From NCBI GenBank assembly GCA_017562135.1, contig QEYB01000654.1:744001-808000 (forward strand): a stretch of 64,000 bases of DNA, given 5' to 3'. Source of the stretch: Dipylidium caninum (Eukaryota > Platyhelminthes > Cestoda > Cyclophyllidea > Dipylidiidae). A model generated the notes under the pieces. That model made no database searches and had not been told where the DNA came from. It saw only the letters and a list, made by a program, of their open reading frames with translations. Made by a program: the position numbers and the translations under genes. This document shows positions 12,891-24,858 of this stretch, piece by piece. Each line of letters opens with the position of its first letter. Position 1 is the stretch's first letter.

Positions 12891-13923
12891 CCGCCCCACC
12901 ACTCACTCCACGGCAGAGCATTCATTGCGGCCGCTCGTCCAGCGCTAATTCCAGAGGTTTGACAGATTTCACAGCCTTACTCGGAGAGGAAATTGTGGCC
13001 CTCTCCACTCTTTCTCTTATGCGCATTCCCCCTTTGTGTGAAGGGCGTTTCCGGTTGACTTAATGCGATATGTTACCCTTCGATAAAGCCATCCCCAGCC
13101 TCTTTCCCTGTCAAACTGTCACATCTGGCGTGATATGTTACACAGGCGATACCCTGTCTCCTCATAACGAGGCGGACTTGAGATAAGGCGAGCTAATCCA
13201 TCGCATGTTATCTCATCCGGTTACGCCCTAAAGTGCACTAGAGTTGAGAATTTCCGTAGGCGCCATCCTATTGGCACCTGGTTTTAGCCATGTGATCTAA
13301 GACATCGCGACAAAATGGGGAAGACACAAAAGGTCACGCATTCTACTGCAGGATTGACCGACAAAAAGCATCGCCCTCCTCTTTCTCCACTGCAGTATCC
13401 AGCAAATGCGGGCGTAGGTGAGAACGTAGACCATAGACTTATTGGTTGACATTAAATTAGCCAACCTCTGGTCAAGATCAGTGATATAATAGCGTTGAAC
13501 TATAGAAAATGCAAGAACAGATCCAAAATATATTGAAAATATAATCGAGAGTTGTCAATAAATGCGAAATAATAATGAGATATTTGATTGTTACGTCTTT
13601 GCCTTTTTGGGTTAGAAGTAAAGGAGGGACGCGGGATAAGTGAAGAAACAATAATATCACAAAAGTGCATCGTTTTCCGAAAATGGGAGTGTCCCAACTT
13701 GAAAAAGTTTTTCTTCCTTAAAAAAGGAAACAAAGTGGAACATTGATCAACGGGAATTGAAAAATTAACTAAATCACTAGACGAAATGCGAAAGCTACTA
13801 ATGGTCAATTTCTAGTTTTAAGATGTTTAAGGTCTCAACTAACCCCATGCATTGTGTAAAAATCGTTTATGACTTAGAGCCATTGATGAAGAACAAAATT
13901 ATGCTACAAATGGAAGAACAAAC
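12891..13923. other. Intergenic or ERICH3-like 3' region, no exon recognised
   Basis: The remaining 3' exons of the ERICH3-like gene would be expected here or further down. The minus-strand frames at 13500-13808 are AT-rich and show no family signature. Nothing else is supported. Confidence 0.45.
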
Positions 13924-14460
13924 TTCACGCTCCAGGTCCACGAAATCTCCAGAATTTGAGATAAGTGCGCTCATCACGTCTAATTCACGTTTTTTGCGCC
14001 GCTCAGCCTGTAATAAGTCCTCAGACTTATTTTTTGAGAAGAATACGTAGATTGAGATATTAACGCAACTACCTTGATTCTCCTTACAAGCTGAGCATTT
14101 TTCATCAATTCTGTGTTCCTCTGAGCTTCAGCCTGACGACTTCGTTCATTTTCAATTGCCATGTTGATTGTTGCCTGAATGCATGAATTGCGCAAGGCTT
14201 CACATTGGGATTTCTTAATCAATGCCTTGCGAAAGTCACTCTCATGAATAATTCGGCCATCCGGTGTTATCTAACAAAACAACAGTATACAATAAGCTAA
14301 TTAAGCATTTTTGCCGACGACAGAATGGAAGTTAAATAATGACAATGAAGAATATTAAATTCTCACCAAGCCAGTTTTGATCAAGTGCTTTCTAATTCTC
14401 GGCGAATTAAAATAGTGCGCAAGATGCCGATCGGCTAATATGTTATAATCATCAAGGGAG
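13924..14460 (-). CDS. ERICH3: Glutamate-rich protein 3-like, three internal exons (partial)
   Basis: Exons 14460-14367, 14270-14073 and 14025-13924 join in phase (about 131 residues). The first carries YNILADRHLAHYFNSPRIRK and IKTGL; the second starts ITPDGRII and continues as a basic, helical, Glu/Arg-rich segment. This matches the conserved N-terminal block of ERICH3 (in human a line of the type YNSL..KHLAGYFNNTRIRRHL..SGLI). Vertebrate ERICH3 is found in cilia; its biochemical role is poorly defined. The third exon (SEDLLQAERRKKRELD) is less certain, with a weak donor (gtttgt). The start codon and the large acidic C-terminal part are not found. The gene has the same orientation as SCAPER, which lies 2.4 kb downstream. 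Confidence 0.72.
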
Positions 14461-15530
14461 CTAAATTTACAAAATCGCATGAAAAGCTGTCAGGGTACCT
14501 CATACCGCTGCAAAATCTCAGTCAATTATGTGTAATTAAATAATATAAATGCCAATAGCTGAGTCTAGTTCGTTTAAACACTGAAGGTCAGGATAATCAG
14601 TTAAAGTGTAAGTATTTTGGCAAAGTATAACATATGTAAAATTATAAAATATTAAATTCAAGTTTATTGGAACAGCTGTTAAATGCGGGTTACGGGAAGT
14701 ATAAACACTACCTCAAATAATGCGAAGTAGACTTTCAAATTGTCATATTACAAGCAAGAATTTTTTGTGCAGTGCTCTAGAACTAGCATGCCGGCGCGAT
14801 TCTGGCCAGTTTAAACGTATTCTAGGCCTCCGTTAATAGCATACGCTTTTCAACGAAGCTTGCTCTGTTGCCCGACATGCAGTGATTTGTACCGGAAGCC
14901 CATTATTGCCTTCTCCTTGAGCTGAATTCTGTTATTTTTCATTGGTATCCAAGTCGTCACAAACAATGTTTCAATCACGTGCTTCTCATGCCGACGCCAT
15001 GCAATTACCGGTATAATTTTACACAGCCCCGAACTATTCACCTTAACGTGTACAATAACCACTTACCCCCCTGTAACAAGGTCCTGTTTATGCTCATTCT
15101 CACATCAGTAGACCACCTTTAGGAAAATCTAATGTTCTGCTTATTAAGATCATTCAAGTCCATGCTTTTGGATAAGATAGGATAGATTTATCAGCTCCTT
15201 CTTTAATCGCTACGAAGTATAAACTGTGAAGCCTGTCCTTTATTTTTGCATTTACACCCCAGCAGCATTATGCCATGACCGTCCTGCGTAATGACTTGTA
15301 TGAACTAAAATCCTTCCAACCTCCGACTTGTTCAGTGGTATGAAAGAATAGTAAGTACCATTAACCCACAAAGGAGTTTGTTATTATTTGTATAACAGTT
15401 TTTTGCTGGTATGACTCCTTTGATTTCCCCTTGAACCTTTTGGCTCTCCCATCACGTTTTGTTTGCTCTTTATAACAGCAACCTCCGTATTCCGAATTCT
15501 ATTCTAAATCCCACATTGCGTTTGATTCAG
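14461..15530. other. AT-rich gap, no gene recognised
   Basis: The first ERICH3-like exon (a few residues with the start Met) is expected in this interval but is too short to place. The frame at 14850-15062 on the minus strand has no recognisable feature. Confidence 0.45.
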
Positions 15531-15693
15531 CTCAACTTCGATTTGTCCAATGTGCCCGCGTAACCTCTTATCAATCTTGGCTGTAGTCGACATGCTTTTT
15601 TTGACTTCCGCAATACCTTTAGTTCTGTTATATTCAGTCAAAAATATCCTAAATAATTTATCATTGTCGATTTATTTTGCAGCACTCCAATTG
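15531..15693 (+). CDS. Possible rhodopsin-type GPCR exon or relic (TM2-TM3)
   Basis: Between a candidate acceptor (tttgattcag) and donor (gtcagg) lies an open 163-base segment. It encodes a hydrophobic stretch with NLLSILAVVDMLFL followed by a Pro. This resembles the NLxxxLAxxDxLFL signature of transmembrane helix 2 in class A peptide receptors, and a second hydrophobic run follows. No neighbouring exons with TM1, DRY or NPxxY were found, so it may be a relic or chance. It lies 270 bases upstream of a small membrane-protein gene on the same strand. Confidence 0.25.
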
Positions 15694-15960
15694 GTCAGGC
15701 GCGGACCAATGAAATCGGACGTTCGTCAGCCGTGATGCGTACCAATCACCGATCGGCGTTAAAATGTCACACAAACGCCAAAACGCCAGCCAAGCACTCA
15801 GCCAAGCTGTCTTCGTGCCATGGCGACGAGGAGTGAGTCAATATTGACAAATTTAGGGCCACTCAAACACACAATGCACCGCACCAATGACCGTGAAAAG
15901 TAAAACGAAAGAGACCGTTCCAAATCGGCACCTGTCTCGCTGTGAGCACTCTCTGCAGCA

Positions 15961-17442
15961 ATGGCAGCACAATACTGTCAAAAGCAAATCGAATGGGTCC
16001 TCCTCAACGCCCTCTACCTGCGTGTTGCTGCCGCCATGATCATTGCCGTTGGGATAGCTGGTCTTATTGGTGGAACCGTCTTGTGTCGTGGCAACACCAT
16101 CCAAATCTTCAACGGTGACTCCGTCCAGGGCATCTACGTGTAGGTTTGTTTTTGAGGCGACGGTGCCTTTCATCGCAGCTTTTTACCTTTTTACGCCTCC
16201 TTATTAGCTTTCCAGTGCCGCATATGCATACGAGGTCGTCAAGAGCTGTCATTTCATTGATATTCTCTTTGAAATGACTTGAATGGTGGCATCCTTGACG
16301 TTCGTAGGGGCATATGCGATGGGTTTTGCTTTGTAACGTGATTTTAACGGAAGATGAAGGGTGATCTCGTACAAATCGATCCCCTTCCGAGCTGAAGGAA
16401 CCCCTTGGCTTAACTTTACAAGATATAGTAAGAGGAATCCAACATCAGAGAAAGAATTTCCCCCCCCCGGCGGCACGTGACGACGCTTTACACCTATTGC
16501 TGTCGTGGTGAGCTCGAAGGCTGCCTGTGGAACCCATTTAAGGCTTCTGGCCGGTTGTTTGTGTTACGCAAAGGTGTTCACTTTGGAAGATCGCTCATCT
16601 CCGCTCCACCGATACTCGCGAATGGGAGGTATTTTAGTGTTAGAGGTCCACTGTGACCTCCACAGGCGTCCCCACAAGTGGCGGTTTACAATGGTGGAGC
16701 AGAGAGTGGTTCCCCACGTACGTCGGGCCGCGATGCCCTCCCACACCTACACGCGTGGAGCCGAATTACACCTCGGAAGTGGAATCGGCCGAAAAAGTGT
16801 CGCCAAACGCGGTGGACGCACTCATGGAGCACACTGGCGCGATAGAAAGTAGCCAATTCGCCTTTGAAGTGTTTCAACGAGTCGCATCTGTGTCAGTGCA
16901 GCTGGCAGTTGTCTGTTCGCATTCCACTCGCATGGCCGGAGGTTGGACGGAGGCGTCGCGCTTCCCCGTAGGTGGTTGCCATCCACGCACCGAAGGTCGC
17001 ATCGCTGCATCGCCGCTCCTTTTAGTTGGCTCCAAGCTAAACCGTCGATTTGCACTGAAAGTGATAAATAGTAGCCCGAGAATTATCTCTTTATCCGATT
17101 ATAACAAGCGGATCGCGAAACTGCGGCCCGTAATATAATTGATCCTACTGAAAAGACTAAAGTAGAATGTTTTTGTAATTGGATACAGTGCGATTTTTTA
17201 ATTGTCACCTTCCCCACTTGGCAGGGAAATGGGTTTCCCAGTCATTTTATTCAGCCTCTTTGTCGAGACCGTCGGAATCGCGATTGCATGCCTAGTCTGC
17301 GTGATTTCCAAGACCTACGAACCTGCCTACGTGGTTAGTGGACGAGGTTAAATTTATCAAAGTCGCTTTCCATCTGCCTGCCGCGTCAATGTGCGGATTT
17401 TGTTTGCAGACCTTTTATCGCCATCCCGAACTCATTCAATGA
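15961..17442 (+). CDS. Small two-transmembrane protein A, 3 exons
   Basis: Exons 15961-16139, 17225-17333 and 17410-17442 join in phase to 106 aa. I do not recognise the family. Visible features: a short polar N-terminus (QYCQKQIEW), a first hydrophobic helix at about residues 21-42 (AAAMIIAVGIAGLIGG), a loop with CRGNTIQIFNGD, a second hydrophobic helix at about 64-88 (VILFSLF, IACLVCV), and a 17-residue tail ending HPELIQ. The intron 2 donor is gttagt and intron 2 is 76 bases. An AATAAA follows 55 bases after the stop. The layout matches the gene at 20215, so the two are probably tandem paralogues. A role at a membrane is all that can be inferred. Confidence 0.7.
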
Positions 17443-17790
17443 CGATGGCTGCTGGAAAGGCTTCTCCGCAAGTTGACTTTTCTGATGATACTTTCAAATA
17501 AACTGCCGGACCCGTGGCGGGCCAAAATTCTGCGATTTTCTTTTGATGCAGGGAGTAGTTTAACACAATGAACGAAGGAATGGTGCCATGAGATTCACCT
17601 CCTTGCGGTTCCGTCTTACGGGGTCTTCTCGAGATTACACGCTCTCGTGGTGTCGGACCTGGGGCTGGGGCAGCATCGCGTAGTAAACGGAAACCTTAAT
17701 AGTATCGAGAACACCAAAATCAGTTACAATTTGTACTTCTTTTGGTGTTTGGAAGAGTATGGCAATGTTGCCACCCAACAAAGAAATATT
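17443..17790. other. 3' flank of gene A, otherwise empty
   Basis: Contains the poly(A) signal listed separately and no reading frame of note. Confidence 0.5.
17497..17502 (+). terminator. Poly(A) signal AATAAA
   Basis: A canonical hexamer 55 bases downstream of the stop codon of the two-transmembrane gene A, on the same strand and at a normal distance. Confidence 0.55.
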
Positions 17791-18358
17791 CGGGCGACTT
17801 AAATAAACTTCAGTAGTATTGTCTCAGAAGAAGACAGAGTGGCCGTTGTCGGGACCAAACCCGTGGTTTGTCGAGGTGTCACACACACACACACAAACAC
17901 GTCGTGGCGCGATTTGCCCGGCCACTGGTCGGTGAGGCGCGGACGTGCGCCAGTCGCCTGTTGTCCACATCGCCACGAGGCTCCCGCGGGTGTCGTGCGC
18001 CCCCACGGGCCACAGTGGAGGTGCGTGGAGGCGGGTGGGTCGCCGGTTCAGGCGTCATCGTCGCCACAACGTGCGGCGACAATGCCCACGACAGGTTGGC
18101 AATACTACTGAAGTGGATTTAAGCCACCCGGACGCTTCCTTGTTAGCCATGCTATTCACGGTGGGAGGGTGTACACAAATCGTCACCGATCCGGTGTTCT
18201 CGATAGAAGCGGGGCCTTCGTTGACTGGCAGACGCCGCAGGACAAGTGGACCTGGCGGTCGCTTTCCACTGTCCAGTTCGTGGAGGGTGTTGTGGGCCCA
18301 GTGAGCTGCTCCGCAAGTTCACAGACCTCTGGAACGCGTGAGGACTAAGCAGTCGGTC
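17791..18358 (+). mobile_element. Dispersed repeat with terminal inverted repeats, copy 1
   Basis: A 568-base unit shared with 27256-27750, where it is reversed. The first part (about 17791-18129) is bounded by inverted repeats of about 28-30 bases, both containing acttcagtagtattg in opposite orientation, with cttaaat outside it. This is the structure of a short non-autonomous DNA transposon (MITE). Similarity between the copies runs past the right repeat to 18358, so the duplicated unit is larger than the inverted-repeat core. No transposase is encoded. Copy 1 holds an extra internal piece with an (AC)n run near 17880-17896. Confidence 0.75.
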
Positions 18359-20214
18359 TGCTGAATTGTTGGGAAAGGAATAATTAAGTGCAGTCGTTGC
18401 CTTAGCAACCGAGGAGTGACTTCTACTGTCGCACGTGACGGTGAGTGTTGGCCTCGCTGCCATGGTTTCGGACAGCGCTCGAGTGACAGGCGGAGGAGGA
18501 GAAGAATGCGCCACACGCAGTCAGTGTGAGGACAAATTTAGGCAGACAGGGGAGGAGAGGCACGCGTAGGCGCTGCGTGCCGTCGCTCCGCTGCTCCCGT
18601 GGCCGCGCTTCAACCTCGGCTCGCCATCGACGTCCAACGACTTCCATTTCCTCGAGGTGGTGGGCAATCGAGGCGCAGCAGGGCGTCCGTTCCTGACTAC
18701 CGCCTCAGTCTCGTCCGAGGCCGCATCCTCCATTTGATCACGCCGCGAAGCCACCCAATCGCGATCCGCCAAAAGTCAAAATTCCTGCCACGTTGGCAGG
18801 GCGCCTCAACGGCTCTCGCAGTTCTTCTTTTACCTGTTCACCTGCACTCGCGCGGTACTTCGTCGCGTTGGAGGGGAGGGCGCACGGGCTCCGTGGGTTT
18901 CAGTCCTGGCGACAGGGTCACCCACCGCCCAGGAGGAAATCCGACCGGGAGGCGGGAGGCTGCCCCGCCCGGCAGACGGCCGATCGCCGGAGACGCGAAG
19001 ACACTTTTCCACTCGCCTTCTCCGCATCCAGCGGCGGTCTACCAGACCGCCGAGCAGACGCGAGAAGCCCTAAGGCACCCCGAAGCCGCGGCGCCCTACC
19101 GAGGCGTCGTCGGCTTGCCGGACAAGTCGAGGCTTTGCGCCCCGAGGACGCGACCGTTGCGACATCGGGCGCGGTTTTTGAGGGGGCCTCGGAGCCTCTC
19201 CTCGGCATCGTCTCTGTGCGTCCGCTCCAACTATTCTCCACCCCGCCCCACTCCGTTCCGCCCCCGTCACCGTCCCGTGCTCCAAGCGGCCATGGCAACC
19301 ACGTCAATAGCCGTCGGCTGTCCAATGACCTCCCTTCTCTCACTCTCTTGTCGTCGTCTTGGCAACAATGAATCTCCTGGCGTTACGCCTGAGACGATTC
19401 AAATCACTCCGGAGCTACACACTTCAGGGTGCGTTGACACACAGACACTCTCGTAATCCCCTTTTATTTCACCCTCCTCCAGCCGATTTGGCGGCCTCTT
19501 TAAGGAACTGAGAGCATTTCTCGTGGCGGTGGGGGCAAATTGTTTCCCACCTCAGTTGCCTCTTCCTCTTCTTCTTCTTCTGCTTTTTGGAACTCACACA
19601 ATTGAAATTCTCCCCCTTTTTACTTCAAGTTCGCCTCACTTACCGCCACCTCCCCGCCGTCCACAATCACTCCCCGTTTTCGGGAGTAGGTTCCTTCTTT
19701 TTAAAGTAGTGTCTTCGATTTCGTGCAACTTGCTGGACAGTCCGAGCAGAGGTGTAAAATATAAACTGAAATCCATGTTTTTTGGCTGCGCTGGGGACGG
19801 AGAGCGACTCAGTCACTCCACGAGCCAGGCTCTGGGGACGAAAGGCGAACCGAGCGACTTCCGCCCCCGCCTCTGGCCCATTTGACTGGGCGCGAGGGGA
19901 GGCGGGTGATGTAGTTCAGCGCCTCGGCAAAACTTAGTACCATACTTGGGGAGGTCACGGGATTCCACTCTTCTAACAGCTCTCCTGCAGTCAAATGGCA
20001 TGCATTGAGCGTGTTGGGCGCCTTGAGCGTGTTGGGCGCCGGCGTAGTACCGCTGGCGAGGCTAGCGGCTTCAAAGCGCCAACGTAGCACGATGTGATTG
20101 CGATTTGCTGGCCGAGCATCTAATTTCGCCTTCTTGCCACCTCTCCCAACCGGCGTCTTCCTCCTTCCGTCCAGTCTGCCTTAGATTTCACCCGGGAAGC
20201 CTGACTCCGACTCG
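18359..20214. other. GC-rich intergenic region, no gene supported
   Basis: Between 18.4 and 19.4 kb the base composition is very GC- and CpG-rich and several long frames overlap on both strands (the longest 285 codons on +). They show no domain or splice pattern and are best explained by low stop-codon density. The region just before 20215 should hold the promoter of gene B. Confidence 0.5.
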
Positions 20215-21411
20215 ATGGGTCTGAAGGAGGGAATAAGCGCCTTCGCACGCGCCAATGCCATCTGCTGTCAAATCACCTCGGGCGTCTGTTTCATCCTCGC
20301 GTTGAGCCTCATAATTGGTGGATCAGTGCTGATTAATAGGAATTCGGAGAACCTGCGAGGCTGGATGGAGTACTGTGACGGCATTTCTACCACCACCGGG
20401 TAAACAAACACTCTACTGATTTGTAAATAAGTAGGCGTGTTTTTTGACAATGCAGGCGGAAACAGCAGCGTCGCTACCTATGCTCCCATTAATACAAAGT
20501 AACAGCGCCCTGAAGAGTAAGATAACGCGAACTAGTCACAATTGTCTGCTGACCATAACAACTAAGTCGAGTCCCACGGTTAGTCGCGAAAGTTCTGTTG
20601 CCTCCTCCACTAACTCCTAACTGGCGTTAATCCTCAGATACTCCGAACCCCTCCATCTATGGTCGGATTTCTGCGGCGAGTACGAGGTCTCGGTAAAGTG
20701 AGTTTAGTTCGTGTTGCGCTTCTACGACAGCCATTTAATGCAATACAGTTAACTGTGTATCTAAAACATGCTCATTCATCCGGCCAGGAATTTCGCAATC
20801 GGTGTCGCGCTTGTCTTCTTCGGCTGCGTCTGCTTGATTGCCGCCTCCATAATGGTTTGCTGTGCCTGTGGCTTTGCGGCCTTCAGCAGCACCTCAAAGA
20901 CTACCACCGTTGTGACCCAGAACACGCAACCGGTAGGTTGGCTATTTTCGCCGCCTCGAATCTTACGCAGACCACTGAAACCGGCGTGATTTTCCACGTT
21001 CCTCACTTTAATGAGTGTGAATTAAAATCAGAGTAACGATAACCGCAGCTCTGGTCTCCTAAACGGCTTCCGATCGGGATAAGGCGAATAAACTTCGTCA
21101 TTATTCACTTCCAACCCATCCATTTCACTCGATATATACTCTCTACTTACAAATGGAGAGTAGAAATGATTTTCACCCGCCAATAGGTGAATCAAATGCC
21201 GATGGGCTCCTACTCTAATCAACCGGCACCGCCGCCAATCCTGCCGACGAGTTACCCGCCGCCTCAACCCCCTCCTGCCGCCGGCTACCCTGTCCAATCC
21301 GCGCCGTACCCCACCGAGGTGTTGGCACCCGTGCCAACAGGCGTTTTGCCGCCGTATGATCAGGTGGTCAGCGCTCCCGCAGCCCAGGCAGTCCCCCCTC
21401 AGAAGTACTAA
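20215..21411 (+). CDS. Small two-transmembrane protein B with proline-rich tail, 4 exons
   Basis: Exons 20215-20399, 20638-20679, 20788-20932 and 21187-21411 join in phase to 198 aa. Family not recognised. Order: a short N-terminus; hydrophobic helix 1 at about residues 21-42 (ILALSLIIGGSVL); a non-cytoplasmic-looking loop of about 35 residues with paired cysteines (WMEYCD, DFCG); hydrophobic helix 2 (VALVFFGCVCLIAA, then a CCACG cysteine cluster that could be palmitoylated); and a 75-residue Pro/Ala-rich tail with a PPxY-type motif, LPPYDQV, which in other proteins binds WW domains. The 42-base second exon has alternative donors (ga|gtacga used here). Helix positions and the IIGGSVL/LIGGTVL match link it to the gene at 15961. 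Topology and function are inference. Confidence 0.72.
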
Positions 21412-23426
21412 GGGCCAACGCAGAAGAACGCTTTTTCCCACGCAGACAAATCTTTCTCATTCCCGCCATCCCCGACAAGTGGCACCTATTCGAGACTAAA
21501 GCATCACCGTGATTAGTGTGAAAGTAGATCATCTCATGGGCACCCACCTCGCTGTTGTCATTGAAGAGACACGGAATGGATAGCGCTAAGCAGATGGGCA
21601 AAAAATAACGTGTGAGGATTTACTGCGAAAGGTCAAACATCCTGGGTGAGTCATCCTGCCTCCATCACACCGCGTTCTGGCAGACAGACGAAGACACCGC
21701 GACAGGAAGGACGACGCAGGAGCCAAATGCCTCGTCTATTCAAACCAATTACGTTAAAAACCTCCGTGCAGGTCACTCGGGATGAAGAAGTACGTTTTTG
21801 AGGCCGGAGGGAAGGACTCTCGCCGGTGGAGGAAGGCGAGAGAGACGGACGGACGGATTCGAGAGGTTGATGGGTGTAAAATGAATAGGTGACACCGAGA
21901 CACGCTGCGAGGGAGGAGACGTAGCGCGTCAGGCTACAATTGCGGAGGCGAGGGGAGAACGGGGGAGACGCGGTTGGATGGCTGATTTACGCCACGAGCT
22001 CGCACGACGAGAGACGAGACTGCAACCGCGTCGGCGACGCCCTCATCCCGCGTTCTCGCTGCACCAGCTCAGCCGCTCCACGGGAACATCACGAGTCCAC
22101 TGTTTACTTTCGGTTTCTAACCGCCATTATGCGAATTGATCGTCGTGGGTGACGCGAGATGAGGTGTGGGAAGGTGGTTGTCACTGCGCACCAACCAGTT
22201 TTTCTGTCTCTGCACGCGTTTGTGTGCACACCAGTGTTTCACTCACCATCTCCCGAGGGTTGACAGCCTGTCACCGTCACATAGCAGATCATCAGCTCAC
22301 ACAGGGGCTGAGGGGGAGACCTGAAGCCCCCGCGCCAAGAAGATAAGCATCCCGTCGCAGCGTTGGACCCGAGAACAAGTCACAGATCCTCACGCTGATC
22401 ATTCGAGCCACAGAGAGGAAAGAGCGATTCGTAAGGAGTTATTCAATAAGTGGGGGGCGGGCGACAAGGAGATGGAGGGACTGGTTGACGAGGAAATGGA
22501 TTCAAAAGGTATGGAGGCGCGCGGAGTGGATGGGGCACGGCTCAGGTCGATGCCCAAGTCGCCAGTCCCACTTCGGCATCCTCGCCACATGTGGACTGAG
22601 CCAGAGATGTGTTGGACTGACTCATTTGCACTGACAGCCTGGCCGAAAGTAATCGCGTCACTCCACACTAGCCGAGGAGAATGCAAACAAATAAGCCGCC
22701 AAAGACCAGACCGCATCGAAAACTCATCCCAAACTCAGGAGTGGGAAAGCGCAGGGAGGGAAGGATCAAACGTCGCGACATCGAACGGATCTGCCAGCAG
22801 TGGCGCTGCGTTTCAGAAGAGTTTGCGCAGAAAGCGGCTGCTACTACCAACGGGTCTTCGACCTAAAGGTTCAGTCAGTGCCACGAGGAACTTAAAAGCC
22901 GATGTGGTCTCGTCTGCCGCACCAACTGGGGGCATCGAGTCTATTTTATGATGGGTCCCGGTTCTCAGGTACCTTCTTTATTTCCCTGACGCCACCACGG
23001 AAACAACCACGTAAGAAAACGGTAACAGGGTAAACAGCGCGCGTCGGATCACAGGCGGCCGTGCCACGCGTAGCCAAATTGCCTACATCCCAAATGACTC
23101 ATTATACATAATTAGCGGCAAACAAAGAAGAGAAATAACAAAATCATTGTATTCTAAGCCGGAAGAAGATAGATTATATGATTAAAGGCACAACATACGA
23201 AAAAGAGGAACGCTTGGTCGGTTAAATAAGGGGCGATTCAATAGAACAATAAAACACCGTATGCGAAGAACAATCGGGATTTTGGAATGATGTGAAGATG
23301 TTGAATCAACAAGGCGCGAAAAATAACAAAAGAGTAAAAGAAGCGAGGAATGTTTGACGAGAAAGGGACTGAGCAGCAATGGCGCCACTAGAACATATAA
23401 AACTTATAAGAAGTACAACTGATCAG
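21412..23426. other. Intergenic, no gene supported
   Basis: Overlapping frames at 22399-22951 on both strands have no recognisable domain, no splice partner and biased composition. The last part becomes AT-rich towards the SH3BGRL3-like gene. Confidence 0.45.
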
Positions 23427-23812
23427 TTATAAACGAAGGAATGCCTCGAGATGAGAGTCCTCAACAGCTTCGTCAAATTCTTTGAAACCCTGTGAAGCAA
23501 TTACAAGGTAAAAAAGGTATGAACAAATAAATGTCAAAATTAGACTTACCCCCAAATATTCATCACCGAAACAGATTTGTGGAGCTACATATGGGGGACA
23601 TTTTTTTGCAGCTTCCATTGAGGCTCTCATTTTTTTTTTCGCTTCGTCATCGGACGCGATGTCGAAGATTTTGTACGCTATTTTCTTTGAATCAAGGATG
23701 TCCACAATGCGTCGTTGATGAGCTCGAATCTAGGTCGTCTGTATGAAAAAAAGATGAGAGAACACACTTCAGTGTTTCCGCTCACAGAGGAGAAATAGAG
23801 ACACAGAGACAT
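23427..23812 (-). CDS. SH3BGRL3: SH3 domain-binding glutamic acid-rich-like protein (SH3BGRL3 type), complete
   Basis: Exons 23812-23768, 23729-23550 and 23489-23427 join in phase to 95 aa; human SH3BGRL3 is 93. The N-terminal strand MSLCLYFSSVSGN, the KxIxY segment (LDSKKIAYKIFDIA), PQICFGDEYLG with the cis-Pro region, and FDEAVEDSHLEAFLRL at the C-terminus follow the family from end to end. It is a thioredoxin/glutaredoxin fold without a CXXC active site, so a binding or scaffold role in the cytosol is likely rather than redox catalysis. The first intron is 38 bases, the second 60. The gene lies about 1 kb downstream of the receptor gene on the same strand. Confidence 0.9.
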
Positions 23813-24858
23813 CGCCAAAGCGGAAACGAAGACACGAACTACGAATGCTGTAGTAAAGAGTCAACCAATAGACGCGAGGCCTTCAGACTTGCCTCAATGT
23901 CAATATCATCATTAAGTTTAATGAAATTGCCTATTGATTTTCGTACGAGTTAGTTAAGTTAAACTGCAACCTTGCACAATGCAAAACTAATTTATTTTTT
24001 TAACGAATATATAGTTTTACTAAATGCATTTATTAAATTTTGTGCAACGTGTAACTCATGTAAATATATATTCAGGACGTCAAACTTCCAAACTCGGTTA
24101 CCAATTTCGAAAAAATTTCGGGATGATTGGCTCTTACGAAAATCACATCTCCTTTTGGTAAAATGCCCAACCTTTAAATAATTTAGTTTTCTCCCGCACT
24201 TATACCCGCCTAAGCAGCCCTTTCACATATTTCCTTAAATCAGGCATATGAAGATTGTCGGCCTTCCTAATGTTAGTTCATATTCTTGTATGAAAAATCC
24301 GCACTCATTTTTCATCATATTCTGCTTCCCCGACTCGCAACCACCCCTCTAGTATGCTTATTATTCACACAATCCACCAACCCCATCATCAAAGAGGGAC
24401 ACGCCCGTTAAAAAGTGCAAAACACTCTTTCCCATCCGCATTAATTACTTTATGTAAACATCCCTTAAATCCTAAATTCGCCTGACAGTAGATACGAAGT
24501 TTACATCCAATTAGACTAGCCACACTACAAACTTTATTAGCTTCGTCCACTTCTACCCTGCACACTTGGTGGATCGTAGTGGGCAGTAGTAAGCCACAAG
24601 TGCAATTTTTTTGATAAACCATTTCAAATGCATATACATGCGGCGGTGGGAGCGAGAGGAGGCGCGACCGCGTTAACTGGATTTGGCTTGCTTTCCCGGC
24701 AAAGTGATGAATGCATAATGGGACGCTGGTAAATAGGCTATGTACACACGGCTCTGAAGGGGCTGAGGGTGCATTTACGGGGAGGATGACGTAAAATGAG
24801 AGGCGAGGCTGAATGAGGTGCGAGGAGAGGAAGATGGAAGAAAGATTGAATCAACAAT
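23813..24858. other. Receptor 3' flank / SH3BGRL3 promoter region
   Basis: The 1.05 kb between two minus-strand genes. It holds the receptor 3' UTR and the SH3BGRL3 promoter. An unsupported 77-codon frame lies at 24389-24622 (minus). No canonical poly(A) signal was noticed. Confidence 0.5.

Noticed and set aside
18599..19456. 285-codon open frame on the + strand
   Set aside because: In a CpG-rich stretch where all six frames have few stops; no domain, no splice partner.
24389..24622. 77-codon Cys-rich frame on the - strand
   Set aside because: No signal peptide, no family signature and no splice context.
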